From Ectopseudomonas alcaliphila (lineage in GTDB: Bacteria > Pseudomonadota > Gammaproteobacteria > Pseudomonadales > Pseudomonadaceae), in assembly GCF_900101755.1 (NCBI RefSeq), contig NZ_FNAE01000006.1, positions 217,380-281,379 on the forward strand: DNA of 64,000 nt, in the 5' to 3' direction. The first letter of the stretch is position 1, and each line of letters begins with the position of its first letter. Below, piece after piece: positions 40,572-48,108 of this stretch. The notes beneath the pieces are model-generated. The model did not search any database. It was not told where the DNA came from and saw only the letters and a program-made list of their open reading frames with translations. The translations under genes and the position numbers were made by a program.

Positions 40572-41612
40572 ATGCGTCACGGTGATATTTCCAGCAGTAA
40601 TGACACAGTCGGTGTGGCCGTCGTCAACTACAAAATGCCGCGTTTTCACACTAGGGAAGAAGTTCTGGCTAATGCCCAGAAGATCGCCGACATGGTTGTT
40701 GGGATGAAGCAAGGACTTCCTGGAATGGACCTTGTGATTTTCCCAGAATACAGTTTACAGGGCATCATGTATGACAATGCGGAAATGATGGAGACCGCTG
40801 TCAGTATTCCAGGGGACGAAACCGAAATACTCTCCAGGGCGTGCCGCAAGGCCAATACTTGGGGTGTCTTTTCGCTGACCGGCGAGCGCCATGAGGAGCA
40901 TCCGCGCAAGGCACCGTACAACACCCTAGTGCTGATCAACAACAAGGGTGAAATCGTCCAGAAGTACCGCAAAATCATCCCGTGGTGCCCCATTGAGGGA
41001 TGGTATCCCGGTGGCCAGACATACGTAAGCGAAGGGCCGAAAGGCCTGAAGATCAGCATGATCATCTGCGACGACGGGAACTACCCAGAAATCTGGCGTG
41101 ACTGCGCGATGAAGGGCGCTGAGCTGATCGTTCGTTGTCAGGGTTACATGTACCCGGCCAAGGATCAGCAAGTGCTTATGGCCAAAGCGATGGCCTGGGC
41201 GAACAACAGCTACGTCGCGGTGGCCAACGCAGCTGGCTTCGACGGCGTGTACTCCTACTTCGGCCACTCCGCGATCATCGGTTTCGACGGCCGCACCTTG
41301 GGTGAGTGTGGCGAGGAGGAGATGGGGATTCAGTATGCCCAGCTGTCCGTCTCGCAGATTCGTGACGCACGGGCGAACGACCAGTCCCAGAACCATCTGT
41401 TCAAGATCCTGCATCGCGGCTACACCGGTATGAGTAACTCGGGTGAGGGCGACAAGGGGCTGGCTGAGTGCCCATTCGAGTTCTACAAGACCTGGGTCAA
41501 TGACGCCGAGAAAGCGCGTGAAAACGTTGAGCGGATCACTCGCTCGACTGCGGGCGTTGCTCAATGCCCTGTGGGGCGGCTCCCCTATGAAGGGATGGAG
41601 AAGGAAGCCTAA
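40572..41612 (+). CDS. amiE: aliphatic amidase
   Basis: A 346-residue protein, exactly the length of P. aeruginosa AmiE, beginning MRHGDISSSNDTVGVAVVNY. The nitrilase-fold catalytic residues are all in place: Glu59 (IFPEYSLQG), Lys134 (QKYRKIIPW), Glu142 (CPIEGWYPG) and Cys166 (MIICDDGNYPEI). It hydrolyses short aliphatic amides such as acetamide to acid and ammonia in the cytoplasm, allowing growth on amides. The start at 40572 has AAGAGGT 7 bases upstream. First gene of amiEBCRS. Confidence 0.97.
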   Translation: MRHGDISSSNDTVGVAVVNYKMPRFHTREEVLANAQKIADMVVGMKQGLPGMDLVIFPEYSLQGIMYDNAEMMETAVSIPGDETEILSRACRKANTWGVFSLTGERHEEHPRKAPYNTLVLINNKGEIVQKYRKIIPWCPIEGWYPGGQTYVSEGPKGLKISMIICDDGNYPEIWRDCAMKGAELIVRCQGYMYPAKDQQVLMAKAMAWANNSYVAVANAAGFDGVYSYFGHSAIIGFDGRTLGECGEEEMGIQYAQLSVSQIRDARANDQSQNHLFKILHRGYTGMSNSGEGDKGLAECPFEFYKTWVNDAEKARENVERITRSTAGVAQCPVGRLPYEGMEKEA

Positions 41613-41708
41613 TCGGCTATAGCAGGCGGGGCGGCGAGCCGTTCTGGCATTACCCCAGAGCGGCTCGCTGCCACACGAATTCTCCATCACGAAAAAGGGG
41701 GCGTCCTT

Positions 41709-42827
41709 ATGCCTTTTCTCAACGACATGCTGGAGCAATCTCGCCGGCAAAAAGCCCAGGAAACGGCCTTGGCTAGCGAGAACCTCGCCGTAGAAGATGT
41801 GGTCCAGGCACATCTGTCCAATCACACGGTGTTGCAAAGCCGGTATCGCTTCGACATTCCCACCATCATGTCCTGCCTGCGAGGCGAGATTCTCGGGCAA
41901 GACCAGGCTCTGCGCGCAGTTGAAAACATGCTCAAAGTGGTCCGGGCAGACATCACCGATCCCCGGCGACCACTGTTTACCGCCTTGTTTCTTGGTCCCA
42001 CCGGTGTCGGCAAGACGGAGATTGTGCGTGCACTGGCCCGAGCGCTTCACGGTGATGCTGATGCATTTTGCCGGGTGGACATGAACACCTTGTCCCAAGA
42101 GCACTACGCCGCAGCACTAACCGGTGCTCCACCGGGTTACGTTGGAGCCAAGGAGGGTACGACCCTGCTGGATCAGGACAAGTTGGAGGGCACCATTGGA
42201 CGCCCTGGGATCGTGCTGTTCGATGAACTGGAGAAGGCCAGCTCGGAGGTGGTGCAGGCCCTGCTCAATGTCCTGGACAATGGCATGCTCACCGTCGCCT
42301 CCGGCGAACGGACTTACAATTTCCGGAACACACTGATCTTCATGACCAGCAACCTTGCGGCTCATGAAATTCAACGCTATGACGAGCGCCGGATGCGATT
42401 TCCGGGACGCTTGTTCCCGTCGAGTGCCGCTTCACGTCGGCGCGGTATCGACAAACTCGTACGCGCCAAACTCCTGAAAGCCTTTGCCCCGGAGTTCATC
42501 AACCGCATCGACAGCATCATTACATTCAACTGGATCGAGCGGGATATCGTCGAACAGCTTGTCGCCTTAGAGGTGCACCGCCTGAACCGCCGGCTTGCGA
42601 AGCATCACTGCTGCTTGGATGTGGCACCTGAAGTTGTGACAACCCTCGCCCATGTTGGTTTCGACCGCCAGTTCGGGGCGCGCGCCTTGCGCCGCAGCGT
42701 CCGTCATCATCTTGAGGTCCCGTTGGCTGAGCACTTACTGGAATATCACGCGCCAGGGGTAGGCGGGCCTCCTGCTACCTACTTGGCGCGGTTGGAGCAG
42801 GGTAGGATCGGATTTGTTCTGCGCTGA
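41709..42827 (+). CDS. amiB: AmiB, ClpA/B-type AAA+ ATPase of the amidase operon
   Basis: A 372-residue AAA+ protein with Walker A LFLGPTGVGKTEIVRALAR, Walker B GIVLFDELEKA and a Clp C-terminal region (FAPEFINRIDSIITFNW; FDRQFGARALRRSVRHHLE). The size and position match P. aeruginosa AmiB, thought to act as a chaperone or energiser for the operon. GGGGG lies upstream of the ATG. Confidence 0.93.
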   Translation: MPFLNDMLEQSRRQKAQETALASENLAVEDVVQAHLSNHTVLQSRYRFDIPTIMSCLRGEILGQDQALRAVENMLKVVRADITDPRRPLFTALFLGPTGVGKTEIVRALARALHGDADAFCRVDMNTLSQEHYAAALTGAPPGYVGAKEGTTLLDQDKLEGTIGRPGIVLFDELEKASSEVVQALLNVLDNGMLTVASGERTYNFRNTLIFMTSNLAAHEIQRYDERRMRFPGRLFPSSAASRRRGIDKLVRAKLLKAFAPEFINRIDSIITFNWIERDIVEQLVALEVHRLNRRLAKHHCCLDVAPEVVTTLAHVGFDRQFGARALRRSVRHHLEVPLAEHLLEYHAPGVGGPPATYLARLEQGRIGFVLR

Positions 42828-42856
42828 ATGCCCTGTGATTTTTGGAGATATGTCAG

Positions 42857-44014
42857 ATGGGATTACATAAAGAGCAACCAGCGATTGGTCTGCTGTTCTC
42901 CGAGACTGGTGTAACTGCCGATATAGAGCGTTCCCAGCGATACGGTGCCTTGCTTGCCATTGACCAACTCAACCGAGAAGGTGGGGTCAATGGACGCGAG
43001 ATCGCGGTTCTGTCCCACGATCCAGGGGGCGATCCAGACCGATATCGGTTGTGCGCCGAGGATTTCATTCGCAACCAGGGCGTACAGCTGCTGGTGGGGT
43101 GCTACATGTCCCATACGCGCAAGGCGGTCATGCCGGTCGTGGAGCGGACCGATGCCTTGCTGTGTTATCCCACTCCATACGAAGGGTTTGAATACTCTCC
43201 CAACATCATCTACGGCGGTCCTGCGCCAAACCAGAACAGCGCCCCTTTGGCTGCCTACCTGATCAAGCACTACGGTGAACGGGTAGTGTTCGTGGGCTCG
43301 GATTACATCTATCCCCGTGAAAGCAATCATGTGATGCGCCATCTGTACCGCCAGCATGGCGGCAAGGTGCTAGAGGAGATTTACATCCCGCTGTACCCCT
43401 CCGATGAAGATCTGCTGCACGCCGTGGATCGCATCGTTAAGGCGCAAGCAGATGTGGTGTTTTCCACGGTAGTGGGTACAGGGACGGCCGAGTTGTATCG
43501 GGCCATCGCTAGCCGATATGGCGACTCGCAACGCCCTCCGATTGCTAGCCTAACGACCAGCGAAGCGGAAGTGGCGAAGATGGCAACTGACGTGGCTGAA
43601 GGGCACGTCGTGGTGGCTCCCTATTTTTCAAGCATCGATACGCCCGCCAGCCGTGCTTTCGTTCAAGCCTGCAATGCATTCTTCCCAGCGGATGTCACGA
43701 TAACTGCCTGGGCAGAGGCGGCTTACTGTCAGACCCTCATGCTAGGGCGTGCGATGCAGTTCACTGGGAGTTGGCGTGTGGAGGACGTTCAGCGTCACCT
43801 CTATAGCGTGAAGTTTGAGGCTCCTCAGGGGCCGGTATGGGTTGAACAGCAAAACAACCATACCCACCTGACGTCTCGGATCGCGGAGATCGATGGCCGT
43901 GGGAAATTCGAGGTGAAGTGGCAGTCACCGCAGCCTATCAAGCCGGACCCGTACGTCGTCGTGCATAACCTGGATGATTGGTCTGCCAGCATGCCTGGAG
44001 CAGCGCTTCCATGA
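42857..44014 (+). CDS. amiC: AmiC, amide sensor and negative regulator
   Basis: A 385-residue protein, identical in length to P. aeruginosa AmiC; start at 42857. It has the periplasmic-binding-protein fold used in the cytoplasm (IGLLFSETGVTADIERSQRY; AIDQLNREGGVNGREIAVLS). Without amide it holds AmiR inactive; binding acetamide releases AmiR. Its stop overlaps the amiR start (ATGA), ensuring stoichiometric synthesis. Confidence 0.95.
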   Translation: MGLHKEQPAIGLLFSETGVTADIERSQRYGALLAIDQLNREGGVNGREIAVLSHDPGGDPDRYRLCAEDFIRNQGVQLLVGCYMSHTRKAVMPVVERTDALLCYPTPYEGFEYSPNIIYGGPAPNQNSAPLAAYLIKHYGERVVFVGSDYIYPRESNHVMRHLYRQHGGKVLEEIYIPLYPSDEDLLHAVDRIVKAQADVVFSTVVGTGTAELYRAIASRYGDSQRPPIASLTTSEAEVAKMATDVAEGHVVVAPYFSSIDTPASRAFVQACNAFFPADVTITAWAEAAYCQTLMLGRAMQFTGSWRVEDVQRHLYSVKFEAPQGPVWVEQQNNHTHLTSRIAEIDGRGKFEVKWQSPQPIKPDPYVVVHNLDDWSASMPGAALP

Positions 44015-44601
44015 GCGCGTCCTCGATCCTCGGCACGCTTCGGGAACTCCAAGTGATGGTACTCAATCCACCGGGAGATGTCAGCGATGCACTGGTCCTA
44101 CAGCTCATAAGGATCGGGTGCTCTGTGCGTCAGTGCTGGCCACCGCCGGAGCAATTTGATGTGCATGTGGATGTCATCTTCACGGGCATCTTCCAGAACC
44201 GGCATCATGAAGAAATCAGCGGGCTGATCACGGCGAGCCACTCGCGGACCACTGTTGTTGCATTGGTGGAGTACGAAAGTCCGGCAGTTCTGTCGCAGAT
44301 CATCGAATTGGAGTGTCACGGTGTGATCATCCAGCCCCTGGATGCCCGCCGAATTCTTCCTGCGCTGGTTTCTGCCCGGCGTGTTAGCGAGGAACTGGCC
44401 AAACTGAAGCAGAAGAATGAACAGCTTCAAGAACGTCTGACCAGTCAGGTAGATATCAACAAAGCGAAAGTGCTGTTAATGAAATTACATAACTGGGAGG
44501 AAAGTGAAGCCCATTCATTTCTGTCGCACGAAGCAATGAAGAGTCGAGAGCCCATCCTGAAGGTCGCGCAAGGTGTGCTGAAGAAGCATAAGTGCGGCTA
44601 A
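44011..44601 (+). CDS. amiR: AmiR, ANTAR-domain transcription antiterminator
   Basis: A 196-residue protein of exactly the P. aeruginosa length. The N-terminal pseudo-receiver domain is followed by a coiled coil (LAKLKQKNEQLQERLTSQV) and a C-terminal ANTAR RNA-binding domain (KAKVLLMKLHNWEESEAHSF). It binds the amiE leader RNA and lets polymerase pass the leader terminator. It is translationally coupled to amiC. Confidence 0.95.
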   Translation: MSASSILGTLRELQVMVLNPPGDVSDALVLQLIRIGCSVRQCWPPPEQFDVHVDVIFTGIFQNRHHEEISGLITASHSRTTVVALVEYESPAVLSQIIELECHGVIIQPLDARRILPALVSARRVSEELAKLKQKNEQLQERLTSQVDINKAKVLLMKLHNWEESEAHSFLSHEAMKSREPILKVAQGVLKKHKCG

Positions 44602-44638
44602 GTAATCACGTCACAATAAAAACAAGAGGTTTATGATT

Positions 44639-45154
44639 ATGCTTGGATTAATACTGCTTTACGTAGGTGCAGTGCTGTTTGTAAATAGTATTTGGCTGAT
44701 GGGTAAAATCAGCGGAAGAGAAGTGGCGGTAATCAATATATTTGTCGGTACGTTAAGTCTGCTAGTGGCCTTTTATATGATTTTTGGCGGAGCAGCTGAT
44801 GCTGGTTCAGTAAAAGCCGGCGCGTTCACGTTACTCTTTGCATTCACCTATCTCTGGGTTGCGGCGAATCAGTTCCTTGGCGCAGATGGTAAGGGGCTTG
44901 GGTGGTTCTGCTTGTTTGTCAGCGTTACGGCTGGGACTATGGCTGTTCAGTCGCTTGGAGAGCTAGGCGGCGGGTTCGGTCTCTGGAATGCAGTGAACTG
45001 GGTCGCCTGGACGGTTTTGTGGTTTAGTTTTTTTCTGCTGCTGGGAATGTCTCGCAACATTCAGCGACAGGTCGCATTCTTTACGCTGCTCTGCGCGGTG
45101 TTCACCGGTTGGGTTCCTGGGCTGCTGATTCTGGGGCAAGTGATAGCTCTTTAA
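44639..45154 (+). CDS. amiS: AmiS, amide/urea channel family membrane protein
   Basis: A 171-residue protein with six hydrophobic segments, starting MLGLILLYVGAVLFVNSIWL; it contains the AmiS/UreI signature LLFAFTYLWVAANQF. The second ATG at 44639 is chosen because it gives the family length and better RBS spacing. It presumably admits amides across the inner membrane. It is the last gene of the operon; only 107 bases separate it from attachment site copy 2. Confidence 0.92.
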   Translation: MLGLILLYVGAVLFVNSIWLMGKISGREVAVINIFVGTLSLLVAFYMIFGGAADAGSVKAGAFTLLFAFTYLWVAANQFLGADGKGLGWFCLFVSVTAGTMAVQSLGELGGGFGLWNAVNWVAWTVLWFSFFLLLGMSRNIQRQVAFFTLLCAVFTGWVPGLLILGQVIAL

Positions 45155-45191
45155 GGGATTAGGGAAACGCTTTTATAGCCGTTGGGTAGAG

Positions 45192-45211
45192 TAGGGCAGT
45201 GGCTGCAGCGA
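45192..45211 (+). repeat. candidate integrase arm sequence, copy 2
   Basis: TAGGGCA-N5-TGCAGCGA exactly 70 bases before the second attachment core, matching 23751-23770. The intervening sequences differ, so the two conserved blocks are probably protein-binding sites retained by selection. Confidence 0.5.
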
Positions 45212-45261
45212 GCGCTCAAAAATACTCTAATAAAATCAATATCTTGCTGGATCGACCTCCG

Positions 45262-45309
45262 GCATGGGGTGCAAGGGGTCGAGTGTTCGAATCACTCCGT
45301 CCCGACCAA
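45262..45309 (+). repeat. attachment site core: tRNA-Pro(GGG) 3' fragment, copy 2
   Basis: Identical over 48 bp to 23821-23868: the anticodon loop to CCA end of tRNA-Pro(GGG). The bases upstream (CGACCTCCG) do not complete a tRNA. It marks the right end of the island, and DNA beyond it looks like chromosome backbone. Confidence 0.85.
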
Positions 45310-45320
45310 AAAACCCTAAA

Positions 45321-45353
45321 AATCCAGTCATCTAGCAGTGACTGGATTTTTTT
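45321..45353. terminator. intrinsic terminator after attachment site copy 2
   Basis: A perfect 10-bp stem AATCCAGTCA / TGACTGGATT with a TCTAGCAG loop, followed by seven Ts. It is probably the original tRNA-Pro terminator displaced by the insertions. It also ends read-through from the ami operon. Confidence 0.85.
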
Positions 45354-45446
45354 ATGCCTGATGGTTTTCGCCTGCTTCCAATTTTTGCCCCAGCGTTTTT
45401 TTGCGTGGTCACTATACCTATCGGTGGTGGGCTTTGATCAGAGAGT

Positions 45447-46397
45447 TCAGCCATGGCCATTAGCTGTTTCGTACAGCTCATCTCTCATCAGTTGCGGCGG
45501 TTTGCCGTAGGCACGGAGAAACGCCTGGCGCATACGTTCGCGGTCACCGAAACCGGTCTCGCGGGCGATCACTTCTACTGGATGACGGCTCGTCTCCATC
45601 ATCACGCGCGCGGCCTCTATTCGCAGGCTTTCGATTGCTTTCGCCGGCGTTTTCCCGGTTTCCTCGCGAAACACTCGGCTGAACTGGCGAGGGCTTAGTC
45701 GCGCGACATCTGCCAGCGCCTCGACCGAGAGATCGCTGCGCAGGTTTTCGCGCGCATAGGCCATGGCCAGTTGCACGCGGTCGGATTTTGGGTCTATCTC
45801 CAGTAGCGCCGAAAGCTGTGATTGCTCGGCGCCTCTGCGCTGGGCGATTACCAGTTTGCGGGCCACGCGGCGGGCCAGGTCAGGGCCCAGGTCGTTCTCT
45901 ACCATTGCAAGGGCCAGATCCACTCCGGCACTCATGCCTGCCCCCGTCCAGATCTGCCCGTCGACCGCGAACAACCGATCATCATCGATTCTGACGGTGG
46001 GATGACGTTTCTTGAACTCGGGCACGTGCAACCAGTGAGTCGTGACCCGTTTGCCTTCCAGTAGGCCGGCTTCGGCGAGCACGAAGACGCCTGTGCACAG
46101 TGATGCAATACGCCGCGATTGTGAGCTGGCGCTGGATAGACAGGTCAGCAGCTCGGGACTGGGTTCACCCAACTCCAGGTAGCCGCTGACGATGATGGTG
46201 TCATAGCCAGCTAAGCCGAGAGGCTCGGTATTGACCGAGAAACCTTGCGACGACATCACGGCTCCACCTGCCTCGGATACCAGCGTGAATCCGTAGACTG
46301 GCTCGCCATGCAGGAGGTTGGCGCACTCGAAGACGGAACCGACCGACAGGCTCAGCGCCTGGAATTGCGGGTAAACCACCAACGCCACGGTATGCAT
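45447..46397 (-). CDS. GlxA-type AraC-family transcriptional regulator
   Basis: A 316-residue protein. The N-terminal DJ-1/PfpI-like domain (TVALVVYPQFQALSLSVGSV; RIASLCTGVFVLAEAGLLEG; VTTHWLHVPEFKKRHP) is followed by two AraC helix-turn-helices (LSVEALADVARLSPRQFSRV; FGDRERMRQAFLRAYGKPP). Such regulators respond to small metabolites. It is divergent from the NemR-like gene across a 172-base gap and convergent with the terminator at attachment site 2. The target is unknown. Confidence 0.88.
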   Translation of the reverse strand: MHTVALVVYPQFQALSLSVGSVFECANLLHGEPVYGFTLVSEAGGAVMSSQGFSVNTEPLGLAGYDTIIVSGYLELGEPSPELLTCLSSASSQSRRIASLCTGVFVLAEAGLLEGKRVTTHWLHVPEFKKRHPTVRIDDDRLFAVDGQIWTGAGMSAGVDLALAMVENDLGPDLARRVARKLVIAQRRGAEQSQLSALLEIDPKSDRVQLAMAYARENLRSDLSVEALADVARLSPRQFSRVFREETGKTPAKAIESLRIEAARVMMETSRHPVEVIARETGFGDRERMRQAFLRAYGKPPQLMRDELYETANGHG

Positions 46398-46539
46398 CGA
46401 TCATTTCCTTTCTGCGGTCATTGAGCGATTGTCGGAGGGTAGGAGGGTTCGCGCAACTCGCTTGCCGTGCATGTCCGAAATCCTTGCGGATATGACATTG
46501 CTGCTGTCGGTGGCGATTCCTAACATGGCCACAACGAAC

Positions 46540-46554
46540 TAGACGACTGGTCTA
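46540..46554. promoter_or_regulatory. NemR-like operator palindrome
   Basis: TAGACGACTGGTCTA has perfect TAGAC/GTCTA arms 16 bases before the nemR-like start. From memory, the E. coli NemR box is a TAGACC/GGTCTA palindrome, so this fits autoregulation of the cluster by the adjacent repressor. Confidence 0.55.
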
Positions 46555-46569
46555 CTGAGGCAAGCAGCC

Positions 46570-47163
46570 ATGACAACCACTGACAGCAACCAGACCCGGC
46601 AGCGCATTTTCGACGCCGCCCAATCGATTATCGCCCGCAAAGGTTTCTCTGCTGTTGGGCTGAATGAGGTGCTGAATGCCGCGTGTGTGCCGAAGGGTTC
46701 CTTCTACCACTACTTCGCTTCGAAGGACGCGTTCGGCACGGCGCTGCTGGAGCACTACTTCGAGACCTATTTGGCTGACATGGATCGTATTTTTCAGGAC
46801 CCAGCAACCAGCGCCCATGACGCGCTGATGCGTTACTGGCAACTGTGGATCTCCAATCAGACCAGTCAGATCGAGTGCGGTAAATGCCTGGCCGTGAAGT
46901 TGGGCGCTGAAGTTGCCGATCTTTCCGAACCGATGCGATTGGCACTTCAGCGCGGTACCGCGCAGATCGTCGAGCGGCTGGAGGCTGCGATCAGCAGAGG
47001 CGTGGAGGAGGGCACGGTAACGATCGTTGCTGCGCCCGCTCAGTTGGCACTGAGGCTCTATGCGATGTGGTTGGGGGCCAGTGTGATGACCAAGATCACC
47101 CGTACTCCCCATGCGTTCGAAGAGGCCCTGCTGCAGACACGAAGTCTTCTCGATAACCAGTGA
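46570..47163 (+). CDS. nemR: NemR-like TetR-family electrophile-sensing repressor
   Basis: A 197-residue TetR protein. The helix-turn-helix (FSAVGLNEVLNAACVPKGSF; YHYFASKDAFGTALL) is typical. Beyond the family fold, it aligns by eye with E. coli NemR and keeps Cys106 (KCLAVKLGAEVADLSE) and Lys175 (YAMWLGASVMTKI), the pair reported to sense HOCl and reactive electrophiles. Derepression would induce the downstream reductase and dehydrogenase genes. An operator-like palindrome precedes it, and the DJ-1-like gene follows 59 bases later. Confidence 0.8.
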   Translation: MTTTDSNQTRQRIFDAAQSIIARKGFSAVGLNEVLNAACVPKGSFYHYFASKDAFGTALLEHYFETYLADMDRIFQDPATSAHDALMRYWQLWISNQTSQIECGKCLAVKLGAEVADLSEPMRLALQRGTAQIVERLEAAISRGVEEGTVTIVAAPAQLALRLYAMWLGASVMTKITRTPHAFEEALLQTRSLLDNQ

Positions 47164-47222
47164 ACCCATGACCGGCAAGGGTCGGTCGAAACCAATGCAA
47201 TGCTCAATATGAGGCAATGATC

Positions 47223-47900
47223 ATGAAAGTTCTGATGGTACTGACATCCCATGACAAGCTGGGTGACACCGGCGAGAAAACCGGCTTCTGGCTCGAAGAG
47301 TTCGCCGCCCCTTACTACGTGTTCAAGGACGCCGGTGCAGACATCGTGCTGGCATCGCCAGCAGGTGGCCAGCCGCCTCTGGATCCCAAGAGTGATCTGC
47401 CGGACTTCCAGACCGAGGCGACCCACCGTTTCGCTGCCGATCCGGCCGCGCAGCAATCCCTGGCCAGTACGGTGAAACTCAGTGAGGTGAAGGCTGAGGA
47501 TTTCGATACGGTGTTCTACCCGGGTGGCCATGGCCCTCTGTGGGATCTGGCCGAGTCGGATACATCCATCGCCCTGATCGAAAGCTTCGAGCGCGCCGGC
47601 AAGCCAATCGGCTTCGTCTGCCATGCTCCGGGCGTGCTACGCCACGTCAAGGCTGCGGATGGCGAGCCGCTGGTCAAAGGTCGCCGGGTGACTGGTTTCA
47701 CCAACAGCGAAGAAGCCGCTGTAGAGTTGACCGACGTGGTGCCTTTCCTCATCGAGGACGAATTCCAGGCACTTGGCGCACGTTATGAGAAGGCCGGCGA
47801 CTGGCAGCCGTTCACTGTCGTCGATGGGCGCTTGGTCACCGGTCAGAACCCCGCCAGTTCCGAGTCTGCTGCCAACGCCTTGCTCAAACTGCTGGCTTGA
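47223..47900 (+). CDS. DJ-1/PfpI-family protein, Hsp31/glyoxalase III-like
   Basis: A 225-residue class I amidotransferase-fold protein. The ATG at 47223 suits the GAGG at 47211-47214 better than the ATG at 47217. The Glu of TGEKTGFWLEEF, the loop VFYPGGHGPLWDLAE and the nucleophile elbow GFVCHAPGVLRHV give the Cys-His-Glu constellation of the Hsp31/glyoxalase III branch, which detoxifies methylglyoxal. This fits an electrophile response under NemR. Confidence 0.85.
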   Translation: MKVLMVLTSHDKLGDTGEKTGFWLEEFAAPYYVFKDAGADIVLASPAGGQPPLDPKSDLPDFQTEATHRFAADPAAQQSLASTVKLSEVKAEDFDTVFYPGGHGPLWDLAESDTSIALIESFERAGKPIGFVCHAPGVLRHVKAADGEPLVKGRRVTGFTNSEEAAVELTDVVPFLIEDEFQALGARYEKAGDWQPFTVVDGRLVTGQNPASSESAANALLKLLA

Positions 47901-47942
47901 TTCGCGCAATCTGCAGGGTTCAGACGAACCCGTGCAAGCAAT

Positions 47943-47967
47943 GAGCGGGCACATTTTGCGCCCGCTC
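47943..47967. terminator. hairpin after the DJ-1-like gene
   Basis: A perfect 8-bp stem GAGCGGGC / GCCCGCTC with a 9-base loop. It lacks a U-tract, so it may stabilise the message or mark a weak terminator. The rest of the gap to 48108 contains the AT-rich promoter-like region of the dehydrogenase gene. Confidence 0.4.
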
Positions 47968-48067
47968 TGAGCGCCTTCGCGCACGCTACCGCATAACAAC
48001 ACCGCAGCAGCAGTCGCCTTTTGGGTGACGGGATTTCTGCTGCCTGAAGAAAGTTGTCTTGATCATT

Positions 48068-48084
48068 GAAATCACTAGATTTTC
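48068..48084. promoter_or_regulatory. AT-rich inverted repeat upstream of the aldehyde dehydrogenase
   Basis: GAAATCACTAGATTTTC, an imperfect inverted repeat in an unusually AT-rich stretch that probably contains the gene's own promoter. It differs from the NemR-like box, so the dehydrogenase may have extra regulation. Confidence 0.3.
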
Positions 48085-48108
48085 ATTTAATTTCAAGGAA
48101 ATAAGCTA

